Shown here one piece after another: positions 34,870-47,415 of a stretch of DNA of 64,000 bases. The DNA lies in the NCBI GenBank assembly GCA_030062745.1, contig CP099843.1, positions 1,178,001 through 1,242,000 on the forward strand, given 5' to 3'. Origin of the DNA: Capitulum mitella (taxonomy: Eukaryota > Arthropoda > Thecostraca > Pollicipedomorpha > Pollicipedidae). Each line of letters opens with the position of its first letter. Within the stretch, counting starts at the first letter, position 1. The notes beneath the pieces are model-generated. The model made no database searches, had not been told where the DNA came from, and worked only from the letters and a program-made list of their open reading frames with translations. The position numbers and the translations under genes are program-made.

Positions 34870-35235
34870 TAGCTTAAGTCTATGAAGCCGCATGATTTAG
34901 AGCTTAAGCGTACTGCTGCATTTGATTGCGCAACATTTTGACTGTTTTGCACACTGACTTGGAGAGCTGTAGAAATTGAGCGTATTTAGACTTTACCGTG
35001 GCATAAAGTCCAGCAATGGCCTTTACGGCCCTGGAACATCCATTTTGAACGCTAGTTTGCGTGATGGAAGGTGGGCTTGCGGCTGATGACCAATTTGACA
35101 AGGAGTAAGCCGGCCTTATTTGGGATTTACTACTCCGACCGTTGCATCACACCCGGCGATGGTTTACGAAGGATGCAGCCGTGTCTGCCGCCGGTACACC
35201 GAGCAGGCAGGGTACGACCGCGACGTTTAACGGCT

Positions 35236-35333
35236 GCGTTTACCCGTTACCCGCCCGTTACCCATGGGTAAACCCACCGGCGTACGCACAGCCATGCAGA
35301 ATAACGCGGGTAACGGGTGGGTATCGGGTAAGC
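35236..35333. other. Imperfect inverted repeat of GTTACCC-type motifs
   Basis: GCGTTTACCCGTTACCCGCC (35236-35255 and onward) mirrors GGGTAACGGGTGGGTATCGG (about 35308-35327). A perfect palindrome GTTTACCCATGGGTAAAC-like core (GTTACCCATGGGTAAAC) lies near 35257-35273. A hairpin or decayed element end are both possible. Confidence 0.6.
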
Positions 35334-36785
35334 AGCTACTTTTCCACGGATAAACCTCCGGGAAAAATAAAAAAAACTGCGGACTTGACTAGAAAATGTT
35401 GCTCTACTTGTATGCACCTGATGTAGAGTAATAGTAGATTTACCGTCTACTATCGAAATACTTCAACAACAATATACCATTTACTAAGTCTGTTTTATCG
35501 AGGAGACAAGAGCTGCCACTTTTGAATCCACAAACTTGCAAGTTTCAGTCTTTATCATCTGGCCGCGTGGACTTTGAAAGTCACATGTGCTGGAGCAGTT
35601 CATATTTTCCTAGCTATGCGGTTAAAAGTAATTGCAACACTTACAGGAAAACTGCCCGGCCGAAATGACTGTACCGATTAAAACCTTATGGCGTAAAACA
35701 TATCAGCTAACATATTTTTATGCCTCTTAAGAGTAAATGCTCCTTTTCTGAATTGCAGCACAACCGTTGCTCTGATGTTCTTTGCTCGTATCGTGTAAAT
35801 GTATCATTGTACAACCTATGTCGCACAAGGCCGCAACATATGGTATTTCAATGGTAGCGCTTCAAATAAAACGCAAAATTTGCCTTTTAATACCCGATAA
35901 ACGTCCCAGTAGTGATGTAGTGAAGCGGGAATGAGTCATTTTCAAAACACCATTTTTAAGCCACATAATAATGCATGATCCTCATGACACCACGATAAAC
36001 ACGGCGTGGGATTCATAGCACATTATAGTTCAACACATATCACCTGCTTTCCCGCAGTGCCGACATATCGCTTTCAAACCTGCTTTTACACCAGCTAAAT
36101 ATTCCTCAGGTGAATGCAGATGCCACCAGGAGAAAAATTTATTTACACTGCGCTTGGAATAATCCATACATGGCATATGTCTTTCGCAAGACCAGACTAT
36201 CCCCAAAAGACCCAGAGATCCATGCTCAAAGCGTGGCCCCAAGCCCGCCCGGACTCTCTGACATTGGGGTGATTCAGGGTACTAAACAAAGGGGTGATTG
36301 ACATTGCTGCATACAGCACAAGATAACCGAGACTCAGGGTGCATTGAAAAGTATTTGGAAGGTGAGAAGGAAGATGCAAGATACACTATAGCCGATGTGA
36401 CAAGAGTTACCTATATTGCTGCTGACTTTATTACCGATGTGGCATTTGGTAAATATTTTTTATCACCTTTACTCTTTGGCAATTTAGGGCTATTGGAAAA
36501 TAGGTGAAACTAGTTTGACACAGTGGTCGCAGTGTTTTACATTTATCGAGGCCAATGGTTATAACACTTCCTCAGGTGCGGGCCGTCCTATACCCTGACA
36601 AACACATGGCGAACACAGTTCGGTGCGCAATCATTCATTCAGTTTGCACGAGATGGAAGCGGTCGGGAGTGTGTGGTACATTTGCTAGAGTTCAGTTTGT
36701 GAATTTGTAATGGTGGTGGGTACTGACGCCCAAGACCTCATAGAAGCACCCGACGTCTGCTTGAGGCTATTGTGGTGTGCGTTAA

Positions 36786-38063
36786 CCCGGCACCGCCTGG
36801 CGTGTTTTTGTATCCGCGACCGCCTGGGGGTGTCAAAAAGGGCACTCCCTGCTATCTCAGGATCTAACTGTCGGATCTGAACCAGTCTAACATTAATCGT
36901 TAGCCCTGAGTCTTGCGATTCAGAAAATGTCATGTTATCCCTGGTCACATGACTGATGACGTCAAAGATCACGTAAAACGAATAATACGACGTCGGAAAA
37001 ACTGACATCGGTTTGTGCCTCATATCATCGGTAATCATGGTCTTAGAGCCTTCAGTTGGATATCAAACGAAAGGGCACGATCTTCGGCATATAATGCGTG
37101 TCAAAATGTTAATAATACCAGGTCAAGGTCAGCCTAGGTCAGACTAAATATTTGTCTTACTTTACATGCCAAAGATCGATGCTTAGTCGCAGCCATTTTA
37201 ATCTAAGTGACAAAAAGAATTGAAGTGAAACCTTCTTATGATCAATTTTGCATTATCTGCGTTTCATCCAGTCAAGGTCAGTCTAGCTCAGGTCATATAA
37301 TGTTACATTACTCTTCCTGACAAAGAGCAAACATTAATCGTTGCGATGCTTAACTGCGTCAAGTACAGAACTAAAATGACATCTCGTGGTCATTAAATAT
37401 GCTCTGTCTGCTTTTTAGTGGGTCAAAGTTAAGCCAGGCCAGAACAAATAATCGCTTGCCTTTTAGGAGGACTAGGAGCAGTAATTGCTGTCTACTGTTG
37501 CTGAGCGATCTCCCTCAGACAATATCGTATTTCATTTCGTTTTGACATCTGCCTATGACGTGACTTAACATGACATAACCTCACGTTGCATATGGTGAAA
37601 TTTGCTAAGAAACGCATATAGATTTGCTTGTCTGACTTGAACGATGGGGAAAGTCAGCTGCAACAGCTTCTATCAACCACAGTGCAAATCTGTCCAATTG
37701 CCATTATGCATGTGGCCTAACATGACCTCTAATGTTCACATGTCACGATTGTATATCCTTTTGGAGACAGTTTCCTATGGAAATCCAAATAATCCATGCA
37801 TTGTACTCGCAAATATTATCAAAAAAACAAAGCATGTGTGCGCCATCGCCTGAATAGGCAAAAACAAGCATGCAAGGGTTCACTTATGACGTCATATCTC
37901 CATGACCTGGCGTAGCATGGAAATGGTTTTGGTGTCAAAATCTGTAGGGTTGATTGTTGAACAGATGCTGAGAATTTGGTTGGGCTGACTCTAACGGTTC
38001 TGAAGTTATTCAAGAAAAAAACGAGGGAGGTGCCCTATTTGACAGCCCCCAGGCGGTGCCGGG
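36786..38063. mobile_element. TTAA element D, family 2
   Basis: The left end follows TTAA (36782-36785) and begins CCCGGCACCGCCTGG; the right end reads inward CCCGGCACCGCCTGGGGG and is followed by TTCA (38064-38067), one mismatch from TTAA. Subterminal hairpins are at 36826-36849 (GGGGGTGTC pairing with GGCACTCCC) and 38025-38050. Length is 1278 bp. No transposase is encoded. The interior holds AGGTCAAGGTCAGCCTAGGTCA-type direct repeats (37120-37141) and related motifs near 37274-37300 and 37432. Sequence differs from family 1, but end architecture is the same. Confidence 0.7.
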
Positions 38064-38067
38064 TTCA

Positions 38068-38434
38068 TCTGGCAGTTGATACTTTTGCAGGTGACTGTAA
38101 CGTGGATGATGTTGGTTTCCTGAATATTTGTTTGTTTGCACTTTCGCTGGATTTCGCTGGATTGCCAGATAACATTGAACTGACCTCAGTATGTTACGCA
38201 TGGCAGATGTTGTCCAAAGGTTCCAAGGCTAGTGAATTGGTGCAAAAATGTGGCGATCTCGGCAGACTACTCCTGAAATGCAATCCAAACCTGATGTGCT
38301 TTCCTAAGATATGATTAGATACATGATATCCAAGCAGAGGAGAGCATTATTTCGCCGTCTCTTATTTAAAGTGTGTGGCGTGATATGGATCATTATGTAT
38401 GTATATATTTCGCAAAGCAATCTAATAACCCAAA

Positions 38435-38438
<4 letters not shown>
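38068..38438. other. No gene proven; one smooth open frame
   Basis: A plus frame continues from inside element D to a stop at 38314 (NVDDVGFLNICLFALSLDF and then NIELTSVCYAWQMLSKGS). It reads like protein but matches nothing I recognise, and its start lies in element D. It could be a fragment of an unknown gene. Confidence 0.25.
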
Positions 38439-38485
<47 letters not shown>

Positions 38486-38504
38486 TATAGATATAGACAT
38501 AGAT
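38439..38504. repeat. (TA)n and GATATA microsatellite
   Basis: A long AT dinucleotide run followed by AGATAT hexamers. Confidence 0.97.
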
Positions 38505-41500
38505 ATGCACATGTTTGAAGTTATAAATAAGTTTGCGCACAAAAAGTGTTGGATGTTTTATGTTTAGACTTCATTTTAGGTAAGCTTGAGCTACAGACTT
38601 GTAGAGATTTTGTGGGCGGTAAATTTAATCGGGGTAAGTGCAGATTTTCATGCCTGGCTTATAGGGCAGATGGGGCTTTCAGATTTTCCAAAAGACAGTT
38701 GTAAAATGGAATGAGTAGTGATTCTAAGAGTTTAGTGTTTAGCTATCTGGTCATTTTGCACTTTGAGTCGTTTCCTGCAGCTCTGCGGACTGTGTCTCTG
38801 TCACGTGAAATTTAGAGCATTTTTTCAAACAACGGGTGAAGTAGAGTAATTTCTGGTGATTTTGAGTTTGGATGACGGGGACGGGGTGGGCGCGACTAGA
38901 ACATTCCTACCCATGGAGGCCTCTACCTCCTGGATCGGCCAGGGAGCCGGCCCACGCCGCGCCCGGGATGCCCCCTGCCGGGCAGGAGGGGACGGACCGC
39001 GGCGCTGGCCTCGCGCTGGCTTCCGCTCGGAAGCTGGCCGACGCAGAGCTTCGGAGCCGCTCTGATCGGCGGCGGCTGGCCCGGAGACCCGTGGCTCTCT
39101 GGGAGCGCTATCCGCCTCGGCCCTGTGCGCCCTGTTTCAGCAACCGGTGGTTCCGACTCCTCGGTGCCGGCCGTGACTGGCCTTCGTCAGGCGGCTATGT
39201 TTCGTGTGCGCTGCGAAACGGGGCACGTCTGGGCAGGGGGAGGAGCACGGCTTTTGTCCACTCGAGAAGGAGTCCTTTGCCTATGGAGGTATTAAATATC
39301 TCTATAATGACGGCGACAAATGGACATCTTTCCTTTTCTGCTGTTTGTTTTACCGACTTAAAAAATGAACAAACCCTTTCAAGGAAATTGATGGCAGGTA
39401 ATATTTACCTAGTCATTTTCCTTACGGAAAGTTTTCTGTGATGAAGTTCAACTACGCAGTAAGCTTCAGAACCAGTTTGATTTTGTATGCATGAAAGCGT
39501 ACATTGCAATGCATTTTTTATGAAATACAGTACGTTTGTGCGTACATGCGTAAATTCACATTTCTGCTACCTGACGGGCGATGATCCCGGATTTCAGAAG
39601 CGTTCGGCACCCTCGACTGTTGTTCGCATTACAAATCGGAGGAAAAGGATGAGGCGGAGGAAGGGCTAGAACCGAATTTGCCCGACGCACCCTTTCACGA
39701 TTCCACCGGCTCGAAATGACGTCACCGGCCTGCCCTAGAAAAACGTTAGCCGCGGCTTTGGCAGCTGTCAGTGCGGGCGACGAACGACGCTGCGGTACGA
39801 GGAACGACCGGCCCCGCATGAATGGGACCGGTCCGTGCTCGAGGCACGCACCCGTCATCCGTCCGCGGTCGTCACGGCCAGCTGTTTGAGCCGGCGCTGG
39901 GCGATCGGTCGCAGCCAGAGCCAGTATCACCCGCACGATATATACGGAGGAGTGGGGAACAACGTGTGAGACACGATTTGCGTTTCGTTTTATGGTATTA
40001 TCGTACTTGTGGATGTGCGACCTGCACTTGCATCGTGTTGTGTCCGCAGCATCAGTGTGTTGAAAAACGGGCGGAACACGGCTCCGCACGGCTCCCGCCT
40101 GGCCGTGGCCATCGGAGGTTTATGAGGAGTCCTCCACCCACCGTATATTGTCCTGTCACAGGTTCTCTGCGGCACCTCTGATCTCCGCCCTCGACGACCT
40201 GGAATCTGACGTCGCCTCCCTGTTTGTCCCGCGCTGAGATCGGCGCTGCCCCGGCGGCTCTCCGGCCCGAGACGGGCTCGTGCGTGTTTCCGCCGTATTT
40301 GTCGCTGCCCGGCGTGGCGGCGGCGCGCCTCACCGGCTTGTTTTCTCCGTGACCTCTTGACGCGGCCGGCGCCGCCGCGATCCCCAGATACATATACATA
40401 CCAATTAGGGTCGGCCGTCGGCGCGAGAGACGGCCGGCGCGGGGGCGCGCGGCGGGCGGCCTGTCTCCTGCCGCTCGCGGCACGGCGGCCGACCGCCGCC
40501 GCCCGCATACGAATGCGGCGCGTGAGGCCGCCGCGCGGCAAGAGACGCCGCGCGACGGTCGTCTGATTCGGGTTCCTCGCTGATCAGTTATTGTTTTTGG
40601 GCATGATGTCTGTGATGGGGAAACACGTTCGGCGCGCTCACCGCCGGACCCTCGGCGCCATCGCGTGCCGGCGGCGGCGCCCGCAGTGCCGTAGGCTCAG
40701 CTCGAGGCTTGGGCGGCAGCGGTTCGGCTACACTTTCGGCCGCGCCGCCAAAATTAATTCATCGCCACGTGACTGAGGGCGTATTTTTAGAGACGTTTGT
40801 CGAAAAGGTGTCCCGGCCAGTGAGTGTTTATTCGGGGTTTGTTTTCCGGGCGGCCATACAGACCATCAGCAGGGTCGTGTATCCATCAGAAGCTTATGAC
40901 AAATTCTACCACGCCGTTCTGGCTCACATTGGACCCAATCTCTTCTCTCTTGGTGTCGCTTCGCAGCTGCATCGTTCATTGTTCCGCTTCCTGCAAGCGT
41001 ATAACAGTTCATGAGGTCACGTAGGTGTCTCGCGCACAGTGTCGTATGCATTCAGCAGGCAAAAAGACCTGGGCCTGCTTTTCATGGCTGTTTTCCCGAA
41101 AGTTTTTCGTGATAGGGTTACTCGGATGGAAGAGGTGCACGATGTACCGTGATATTGAATCAAACAACATACACAGTGCACACATGAATGCTTCAACATC
41201 TAGGGTTGCATCTGCACACTCATCGCACTTCAGAAGGTAACGTGCTCCCCTGCGGCATCTTCCACTTCCGACTTTACTTTCTCTCGCCACCGCGGCGACG
41301 AGCACTGGTCTTGAGCGTTCTTTCCCTCTCGGTCGGCGCCGATCCAGCGCTGCGGCGGCGACGGACCGGCCGCGGCCGGCCGCTGATGCGCTGCCGAGGG
41401 GTCGTGTTAGGGGACGTGTTCTCCGACGGCCGGTGGTCGGCTAATTGGCCTCGCCGCGATCGGCAGCACCCGCGGGGCTCGCGGTGGCCAGCTGGCGCCA

Positions 41501-43744
41501 AAAACCCGGCGTCCGGTCAGCTGGTGCGCATGCGTCGAGACCGGCCATTCCGCGCTGGAAATAACTACCTGGGTACGGACCTTACGTATTAATGATTGTG
41601 AGATCAACCTGGCGGTGCTCGGGTCAATGGCCCACGTGATTTGTGGGGAAAATGTTTGTGTCAGGCCAGCGTGGCGTCGCGGTGGAACGGCGGCCCGGCC
41701 GCGACTCTGTACCACGTTAGGACAGGCCAGGAAATAACCAGCCGCTCTGAGAGAACATCACTGTAGCAGACAGCGGGCCTGACCACCGGAAATTGGTCAG
41801 GGCGGCAGGGGGATGGGAAACCGCAGCAGTGCAGTGGCCAGAACAGAAATGTAACCAGGATTTCGCCAAGATAAGCTTGACTGTCCTAAAAACGGAAAGT
41901 TCCTCGGATTTCGGCCATTCTGTTTTCGAGTTCCAGAAATTCTATTTGTTTTAGTTTGAGTTCTGCAAAGAAACACTAAATTTTTAGCCCAAATGGGACC
42001 ATGGCCCCCCTTGACCCCCTTTACGCTGCGTCCCTGAGCCAGGGGATCGCTTGGGTCCCCTGTAGCGACCTTGTGAAATGGAGAAAATGCACGGCTTACG
42101 TAAAAGAAGCGTCCTTGGTAACAACACTGTCAAGAACCATTCACCGATTTCGAACATTCCGAGAAATTTTAACACTTTCTTATCGGCGTCTTCATCTCTC
42201 ATTTTGATGAAATTCTGCCTAGTCATGAAGACTGTTATCTTTAAAGCTTGAGAATCCTCCGGATAGCGCATTTGGCAACCATGCAACTCATCGATGGCAG
42301 TGAAGGATTACTGCCAGCTGCCAGTTGACGGCGTTAGTGACCGAAATCGTATACCAGGCGTGCGAGCCGCGTGGTACTGAATACTGAAGAAATGAAGCCC
42401 ACGATGTGGGCTGTCCCAATTATGATGCAGTCCGAAGTTAGGTGAATACCAGGACTTGGCACCTGTTTCCACTCAACGCCCATAAAGAGGCTCATAGGCT
42501 CAACGCCTATAGGCTTAAAGTCCAGTCCCGTGAAGGTCGAGGGAACGCCTCTCCTTGTCTTCCCCTGTCCCCTTGGCCAGGCCCCCACCCAGGTCATCAT
42601 ACCTAACTCTGCACTGGTGTTATTTCTACTCGCTCTTGTAAGGTTTCTTTGAATCAGAAACTATGGTAGTACCGGCATATTTTGCTATTCCGATCGCCAG
42701 AAACTTCATCAGCTGATCGTGATCATGACATGATCATGATACGATCACGATCATCAGCGACGAGATTTGTTACGCGTATGAGATATCCTCTCAACGGTGA
42801 TGATAGGCTCTGCATTCCAAGAGACCAGTGAGGCCTGAGAGTGGGAGTTTGAAACGTGGGTACTGATGCTATCTAATACGATCGCCACGAGTGGAGGATG
42901 ATTCCTGTCTGCGTGAAAAATTGAGGCCATTCACGCTTAGTATCGGGGGCGTATCAGCTGGCGTAAGCTGCTTTTGTGAGGTTGCCTGAACCTCAGCCTG
43001 AGAAACGTCATCAGATGCCAACTCAGTGCCATCGAAAACCTGTGAGCCGCAAAGGCCGAGGTAGTCGGCCTCATCACAGTGCCGGGCTTCCCGGCGCTGG
43101 CCGGCAGCTCTGGCTGGACGGGACCGTACGTGCCGGCAGGACGCCTCCGCCGGCGTTTTTGTGCGGCCTCTAACGACGCAGCCAACTGGTGCGGTTAGTT
43201 AGCGTCGCGGCTGCGGCGGCGGCTGTCGCGTTCGGCCGGAAGCCAGCGGTAACCGGCCGCGCTGCTGCGAGCCCGGCCGGGTCGCGGCTGCTGCAGCTCG
43301 ATCAGGTCTGCCGTCGCCGAGAGGCCGGCCAGCCGGCCTGCTGCACGCGCGACCGCACCGTCGGCCGCCGGCCGCCGGCCGCGCGGATCACGTGACCGTC
43401 GCGGCCGCGGACGGACTCGGCTGTGGGCTTCTCAGAGCAGAGTCGTCAGAGTCAGCCCGTGCGGACGCGGCCGGTCGGGCCAGTCGGTCCAGGATGGTTA
43501 CATGGGCTCGGGCACAGGTTGCGCAGCGGTAGCCATGGCGGCAGAAGTGAAAAACAGGTTCCGGGTTTACTCGGCCGGACGGGGAAGTCCACGGTGTGGA
43601 AGCATCGATAGGGGCCTTGGTCAACACCGGCACCATGGATCCTTCCGCAGATCTGCAGCGCTTCGATGCACCGAAGTCAAGAGAAGGAGCAAAAGCTAGT
43701 TTCCTGTGTGCACTCGAAACGGGGACATTCGTCCTATCTTTCGC
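38505..43744. other. Alternating CpG-dense and plain DNA, no gene proven
   Basis: CpG-dense blocks at about 38930-39240, 40200-40740, 41290-41540 and 43080-43560 are rich in GGCCGG/CGGCCG. Open frames through them overlap on both strands and are Arg/Ala/Gly/Pro-rich. Between them the sequence is ordinary and unassigned. A GATC-rich palindrome (42715-42752) is listed separately. Confidence 0.4.
42715..42752. other. GATC-rich palindrome
   Basis: GATCGTGATC (42715-42724) pairs perfectly with GATCACGATC (42743-42752) across 18 nt that are themselves mostly TGATCATGA-like. An outer CTGA/TCAG pair extends it with a small bulge. Confidence 0.8.
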
Positions 43745-44155
43745 CCTCTGAGGAGTTCTCGGTCGGCTGTCGTGCTGCAGACTCTGCCATTGTGGGCGGG
43801 ACGCTGGTGGTGTCCTGTGTGCCGCTGAGGAGCGGTTCGGTCGGCTGTATTAGAGACTCTGCTGCTGTTGGCGGGACACTGATGGTGTCCTGTGTGCCGC
43901 TGAGGAGCGGCTCGGCCGGTGGTCGTGCTAGAGACTCTGCCGCTGTCGGGGGGACGTTAGTGCTGTCCTGTGTGTCGCTAAGGAGCGGTTCGGTCGGCTG
44001 TCGTACTAGAGACTCTGCTGCTCTTGGCGGGACACTGGTGGTGTCCTGTGTGCCGCTGAGAAGCGGCTCGGCTGGTGGTCGTGCTGGAGACTCTGCTGCT
44101 GATGGCGGGGCTCTGGCGGTGCGCTGTGTGCCGCTGAGGAGCGACTCGGCCCGCC
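43745..44155. repeat. 75-78 bp tandem repeat, about 5 copies
   Basis: Units share GTCCTGTGTGCCGCTGAGGA and GAGACTCTGC cores, spaced 75 or 78 bp. All spacings are multiples of three, so one plus-strand frame (43666-44415) reads through and gives repeats such as DSAAVGGTLVVSCVPLRSGS. The peptide is mildly plausible for coding, but no known domain, signal peptide or neighbouring exon supports it, and it runs on into CpG-dense low-complexity sequence. Confidence 0.85.
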
Positions 44156-47100
44156 GGCGCCGTGAGGACGCCGCTGTCGGCGGTCCCGGCCGGTCGCCGC
44201 CGGGCCAGGCGTCGACGGCGGCCAGCCACCCCCGGCCGAGCCAGCAGCGGCGTTATTTTTACCGCCGCCAGAGATGGATGGACGTCACGTCCGCGGCCCG
44301 CTGCCGTCACGGCGTTTTGTTTCCGTCCCCCCCCCCGCTTCATGTCGCCAGCAGGTCACAGCCGCCGACGGCGTGTCGCCGCCCGCCAGTGGCCGCCGCC
44401 CGCTGGCGCCGGTAGCGAACGTTCATCTGCCGAGCCGACCTGTGGCCAGCAGACGTCCAACAGTGGTCCAACGTAGCGCTGTTAATATGCTTACTCGTCT
44501 TTCGCCTTGAATGAACGGGAATGTGCATCTGTGTTGCAGTCGCTTCGCAATACATTAATTAATTCCACTTCTATGGCTTATTTTCCGATAGGTTTTGTTG
44601 CAAACTTTATAGGCCACGTCATATAACCATGTAAATCACTGACTTTCTCGGAAAACAGGAAAATCAGTGAAAATGAAATGAAACTCTTACGACTCTTGCC
44701 CGTAAACGCAACATATTTAGGTTCCGGCCTGCCCTGCATTAAAGTGCGCAGTGACTCGCCGGCTCCTGTCGTTGATGAAGATGTGCTACGTCTCAGGACG
44801 ATGAGGCTCCGTTTATTTGTCGCAGTTCGCTATTTTGCCATCAGTCCGCGGGCCGTCTGCAGATTTTCACCAGCCTCCAACGGACAGAAAGACCACAAAG
44901 CTTGTTCGCCGGCGCAGTCTCCTCTCTGACGTCGGCATATGCGGGGGCTGAGTGGCCGCAGCAGAACGAATCAAACTGTCCGCCGGCCGCGGCCATTTCT
45001 CAGTCCGGTGTCCTGATGAGGTCGTTAGCTGGTCGGTGGCGCCGTGCGCGCTGTCGTAGCAGTCCCGCCCCCGTCGGCGCTCGTCCCCTCGGCCGACCGG
45101 ATCGGCCTGACCCAGTGACCGCGCCACCGCTGAGCGGTGCCGTCTGCGCGCAGCTGACCGAACTATATCGAGCCGCCGACACGGCGCAGGCTCTCAGCTG
45201 GCCTCGTTCCAAACCCTGGTCGTCTTGTTGGCCACCACAGGGCGAGGTTCTGAAGCTCCAGATGTAGAGGTGACCCGGACAGAGCCCATTAGCCCCTGTC
45301 GAGTCACGCGGGATGGGCGTCTGGACATTGGCACCAATCGCGTTGAGGACTCTTCCCAGCTACCGCCGTCTTTCCACTGGGAAATCATTTCAAACCAACC
45401 AGTCCGTGGGATCATCGGAGGCCTGAGGGGCTCCCGGCGATCGAAAGTACTGTTCGTGAACTAAGTCCATGCCGACGATCCTTGGAGCTTAATCTGCCGA
45501 TCCCACTAAATAACGTAGCGACGGCTCACGGATCTGCGTCTGGAGAGGCAACCCGGTAGCAGTGCCTCCCCCGTTTTGGACGAGTCTAACTGGTCAGAAG
45601 GCAGGTCCTGGGCCAGTGCCCGGTGCTGAGGCGATTGCCTGTCTGCCGTCTGGCAGCAACCAGGCTTCTGTCTGCAGGAAGCGCCGGCATGGATGAATCA
45701 GTGAGAGTTTTAACTTGGCGTTAGGCGCCGAAACGAAATGCTATTGTTGCGTGGCTCTGTTTTCAGTCGGGTAGACAACTGCAGGACCGAACTTTGCAGT
45801 TCGTCTTAGTGCCATATGATGATCGAAAAGAAAGCATTGCATGAAAGCATTGAGGTTCACGCCCCACGTCTCGTTTTTCGTCTCGGGACCTAAGTTATGA
45901 AGAGAATGACCTAAGAATGGGATAGGTTTCAAAATATGCGTCATCTGGCTGAACTCAGTTCCCCAGAGCTTCATGCGCCTACTCCGAGCCATTCCAGAGC
46001 TGCAGAGAGAATTGGCATCAGGGGAAGGGGGAAGGTGGGGTCGGATGGGTCCCTTTCGTAGGGTGATGGAAAACGGTGTCCAGCAAGCCGTGATAGCATG
46101 CCTTTCAAGCTTCGCACGGTCATGCTTCGTGTCTACTGATGGCTCAGTGGACTGCCGGTGGCACAGGCCGAGACCGCGGGTCCACAGCCGTGAACTGCGA
46201 CCGAGGACGACTGCGTCCCCGTCATGGGGCGCACCGTGGCGCGGTGCTGCGTACGAGAACAGAGCGTCGGCGAGGTGCCCGCGGGGCGCGCCAACCGATC
46301 GCGAACAACAGGCCGCCCAGTCGGCGAAGGGGGCGCCGCCGCCGGCCGCCGGGTCGTGCCAAGCTGGCAGGGTCGCACGGGCAGCGCCGGGGATTCACGG
46401 CCCGTTGAGAGGTTGTTTGCGGGCAGAGGCCCCCGGCACCTGTGATGATGAGAGCTGAGGCAGCTGAGTCGGGACACCACCGGACTGGCGCGATCGTCTC
46501 CGGCTCAGGTTCGCCGAGACTCCTCAGCCAGGCGCTGCGTCAGAGGTCCGGACCCGGAGGGTCTGCGCTTTTAAGAATAGTCGCACTTGGTACACGACGC
46601 GCGATGAATCCGAGTATTTGTGTCTACTACACGTGGCTTACGAGGAATGATGTGCGCAACATTTTGTGCATTTGCATGATTGTGAATAAAAGGAGAAATG
46701 TTGGAGCGGTTTTTTTAAAGCAGTCATGGCTGCAGGACTGTAACCAATCAGTGATGCTCGGAGCAGCCTACTCGGAACAAGAGCAATCGTAAATAAACCG
46801 CTAAAGGCAGGCCGCCACAGTTTTCCATACCTCTGGAACTTTCGGGACCGGTCAAGCGTTCAACCTTCCGGTACACCACACCAAATCATAGCGCCAGCGG
46901 CAAACGCTATCCACGTGGCCGAGACGCAGTTCAGCCACGCGACCTGACCTCGGCACGCCCGACGGGCGGCTCGCGACCCCGACAACTGGCGGGCACGTGC
47001 GGAATGCCAGCTGTGGGGGCGCCAGCTCTGGTCCGTAGCCGGGGACGGAGACGGCGCTGAGGCCCCGCCACGTCCGACGGGGGGGGGGGGCGGGGGCGGA

Positions 47101-47267
47101 GACGGCGCTAATGAGACCCCACCACGTCCGTTGGTGATCAGTGGCGGCCGAACCACCCAGTGCCGGGCCAGCGTCGTCAAGCGGTGGTCGGACGAATGTT
47201 CCACCAGTGCCGTTTCAGCTCGCATTGACTCCACCAGGACCGTTTCAGCGCGTTTACGACATTGGCG
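44156..47267. other. No gene proven; CpG-dense blocks
   Basis: CpG-dense blocks at about 44150-44460, 44980-45180, 46140-46560 and 46870-47250 alternate with plain sequence. A G12 run lies at 47079-47090. I recognise no protein in the open frames. Confidence 0.4.
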
Positions 47268-47415
47268 AATGGCCACCCGCCGGCGGACGAGGGACTCTTG
47301 AATGGCCACCCGCCGGCGGACGAGGGACTCTTGAATGGCCGCCCGCCGGCGGACGAGGGACTCTTGAATGGCCGCCCGCCGGCGGACGAGGGACTCTTGA
47401 ATGGCCACACGGCCG
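47268..47415. repeat. 33-bp tandem repeat, 4.4 copies
   Basis: Units begin AATGGCCACCCGCCGGCGG and end GAGGGACTCTTG, almost identical. Thirty-three bp equals 11 codons, so open frames persist on both strands (EWPPAGGRGTL on plus; RAAIQESLVRR on minus). No independent sign of coding. Confidence 0.95.

Larger units (their letters stand above)
31546..36781. other. CpG-dense blocks, no gene proven
   Basis: CpG-dense, GGCCGG-rich blocks lie at about 31950-32320, 32780-33080 and 34080-34420. They include a CCG-triplet run near 32176, a G15 run at 32815-32829 and a short GAGCT pentamer run near 34028. Such blocks can mark promoters, but no exon-like frame with recognisable protein follows. Long frames here (for example 33423-32623 minus, 34472-33915 minus) are low-complexity Arg/Ala/Gly/Pro and overlap frames on the other strand. 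From 35000 to 36780 the sequence is AT-richer with nothing recognised; the 69-codon frame at 36298-36507 reads smoothly (YTIADVTRVTYIAADFITDV) but is unassigned. Confidence 0.4.

Noticed and set aside
39556-40541. Overlapping 177-183 codon frames
   Set aside because: CpG-dense composition lowers stop frequency on both strands; no family resemblance.
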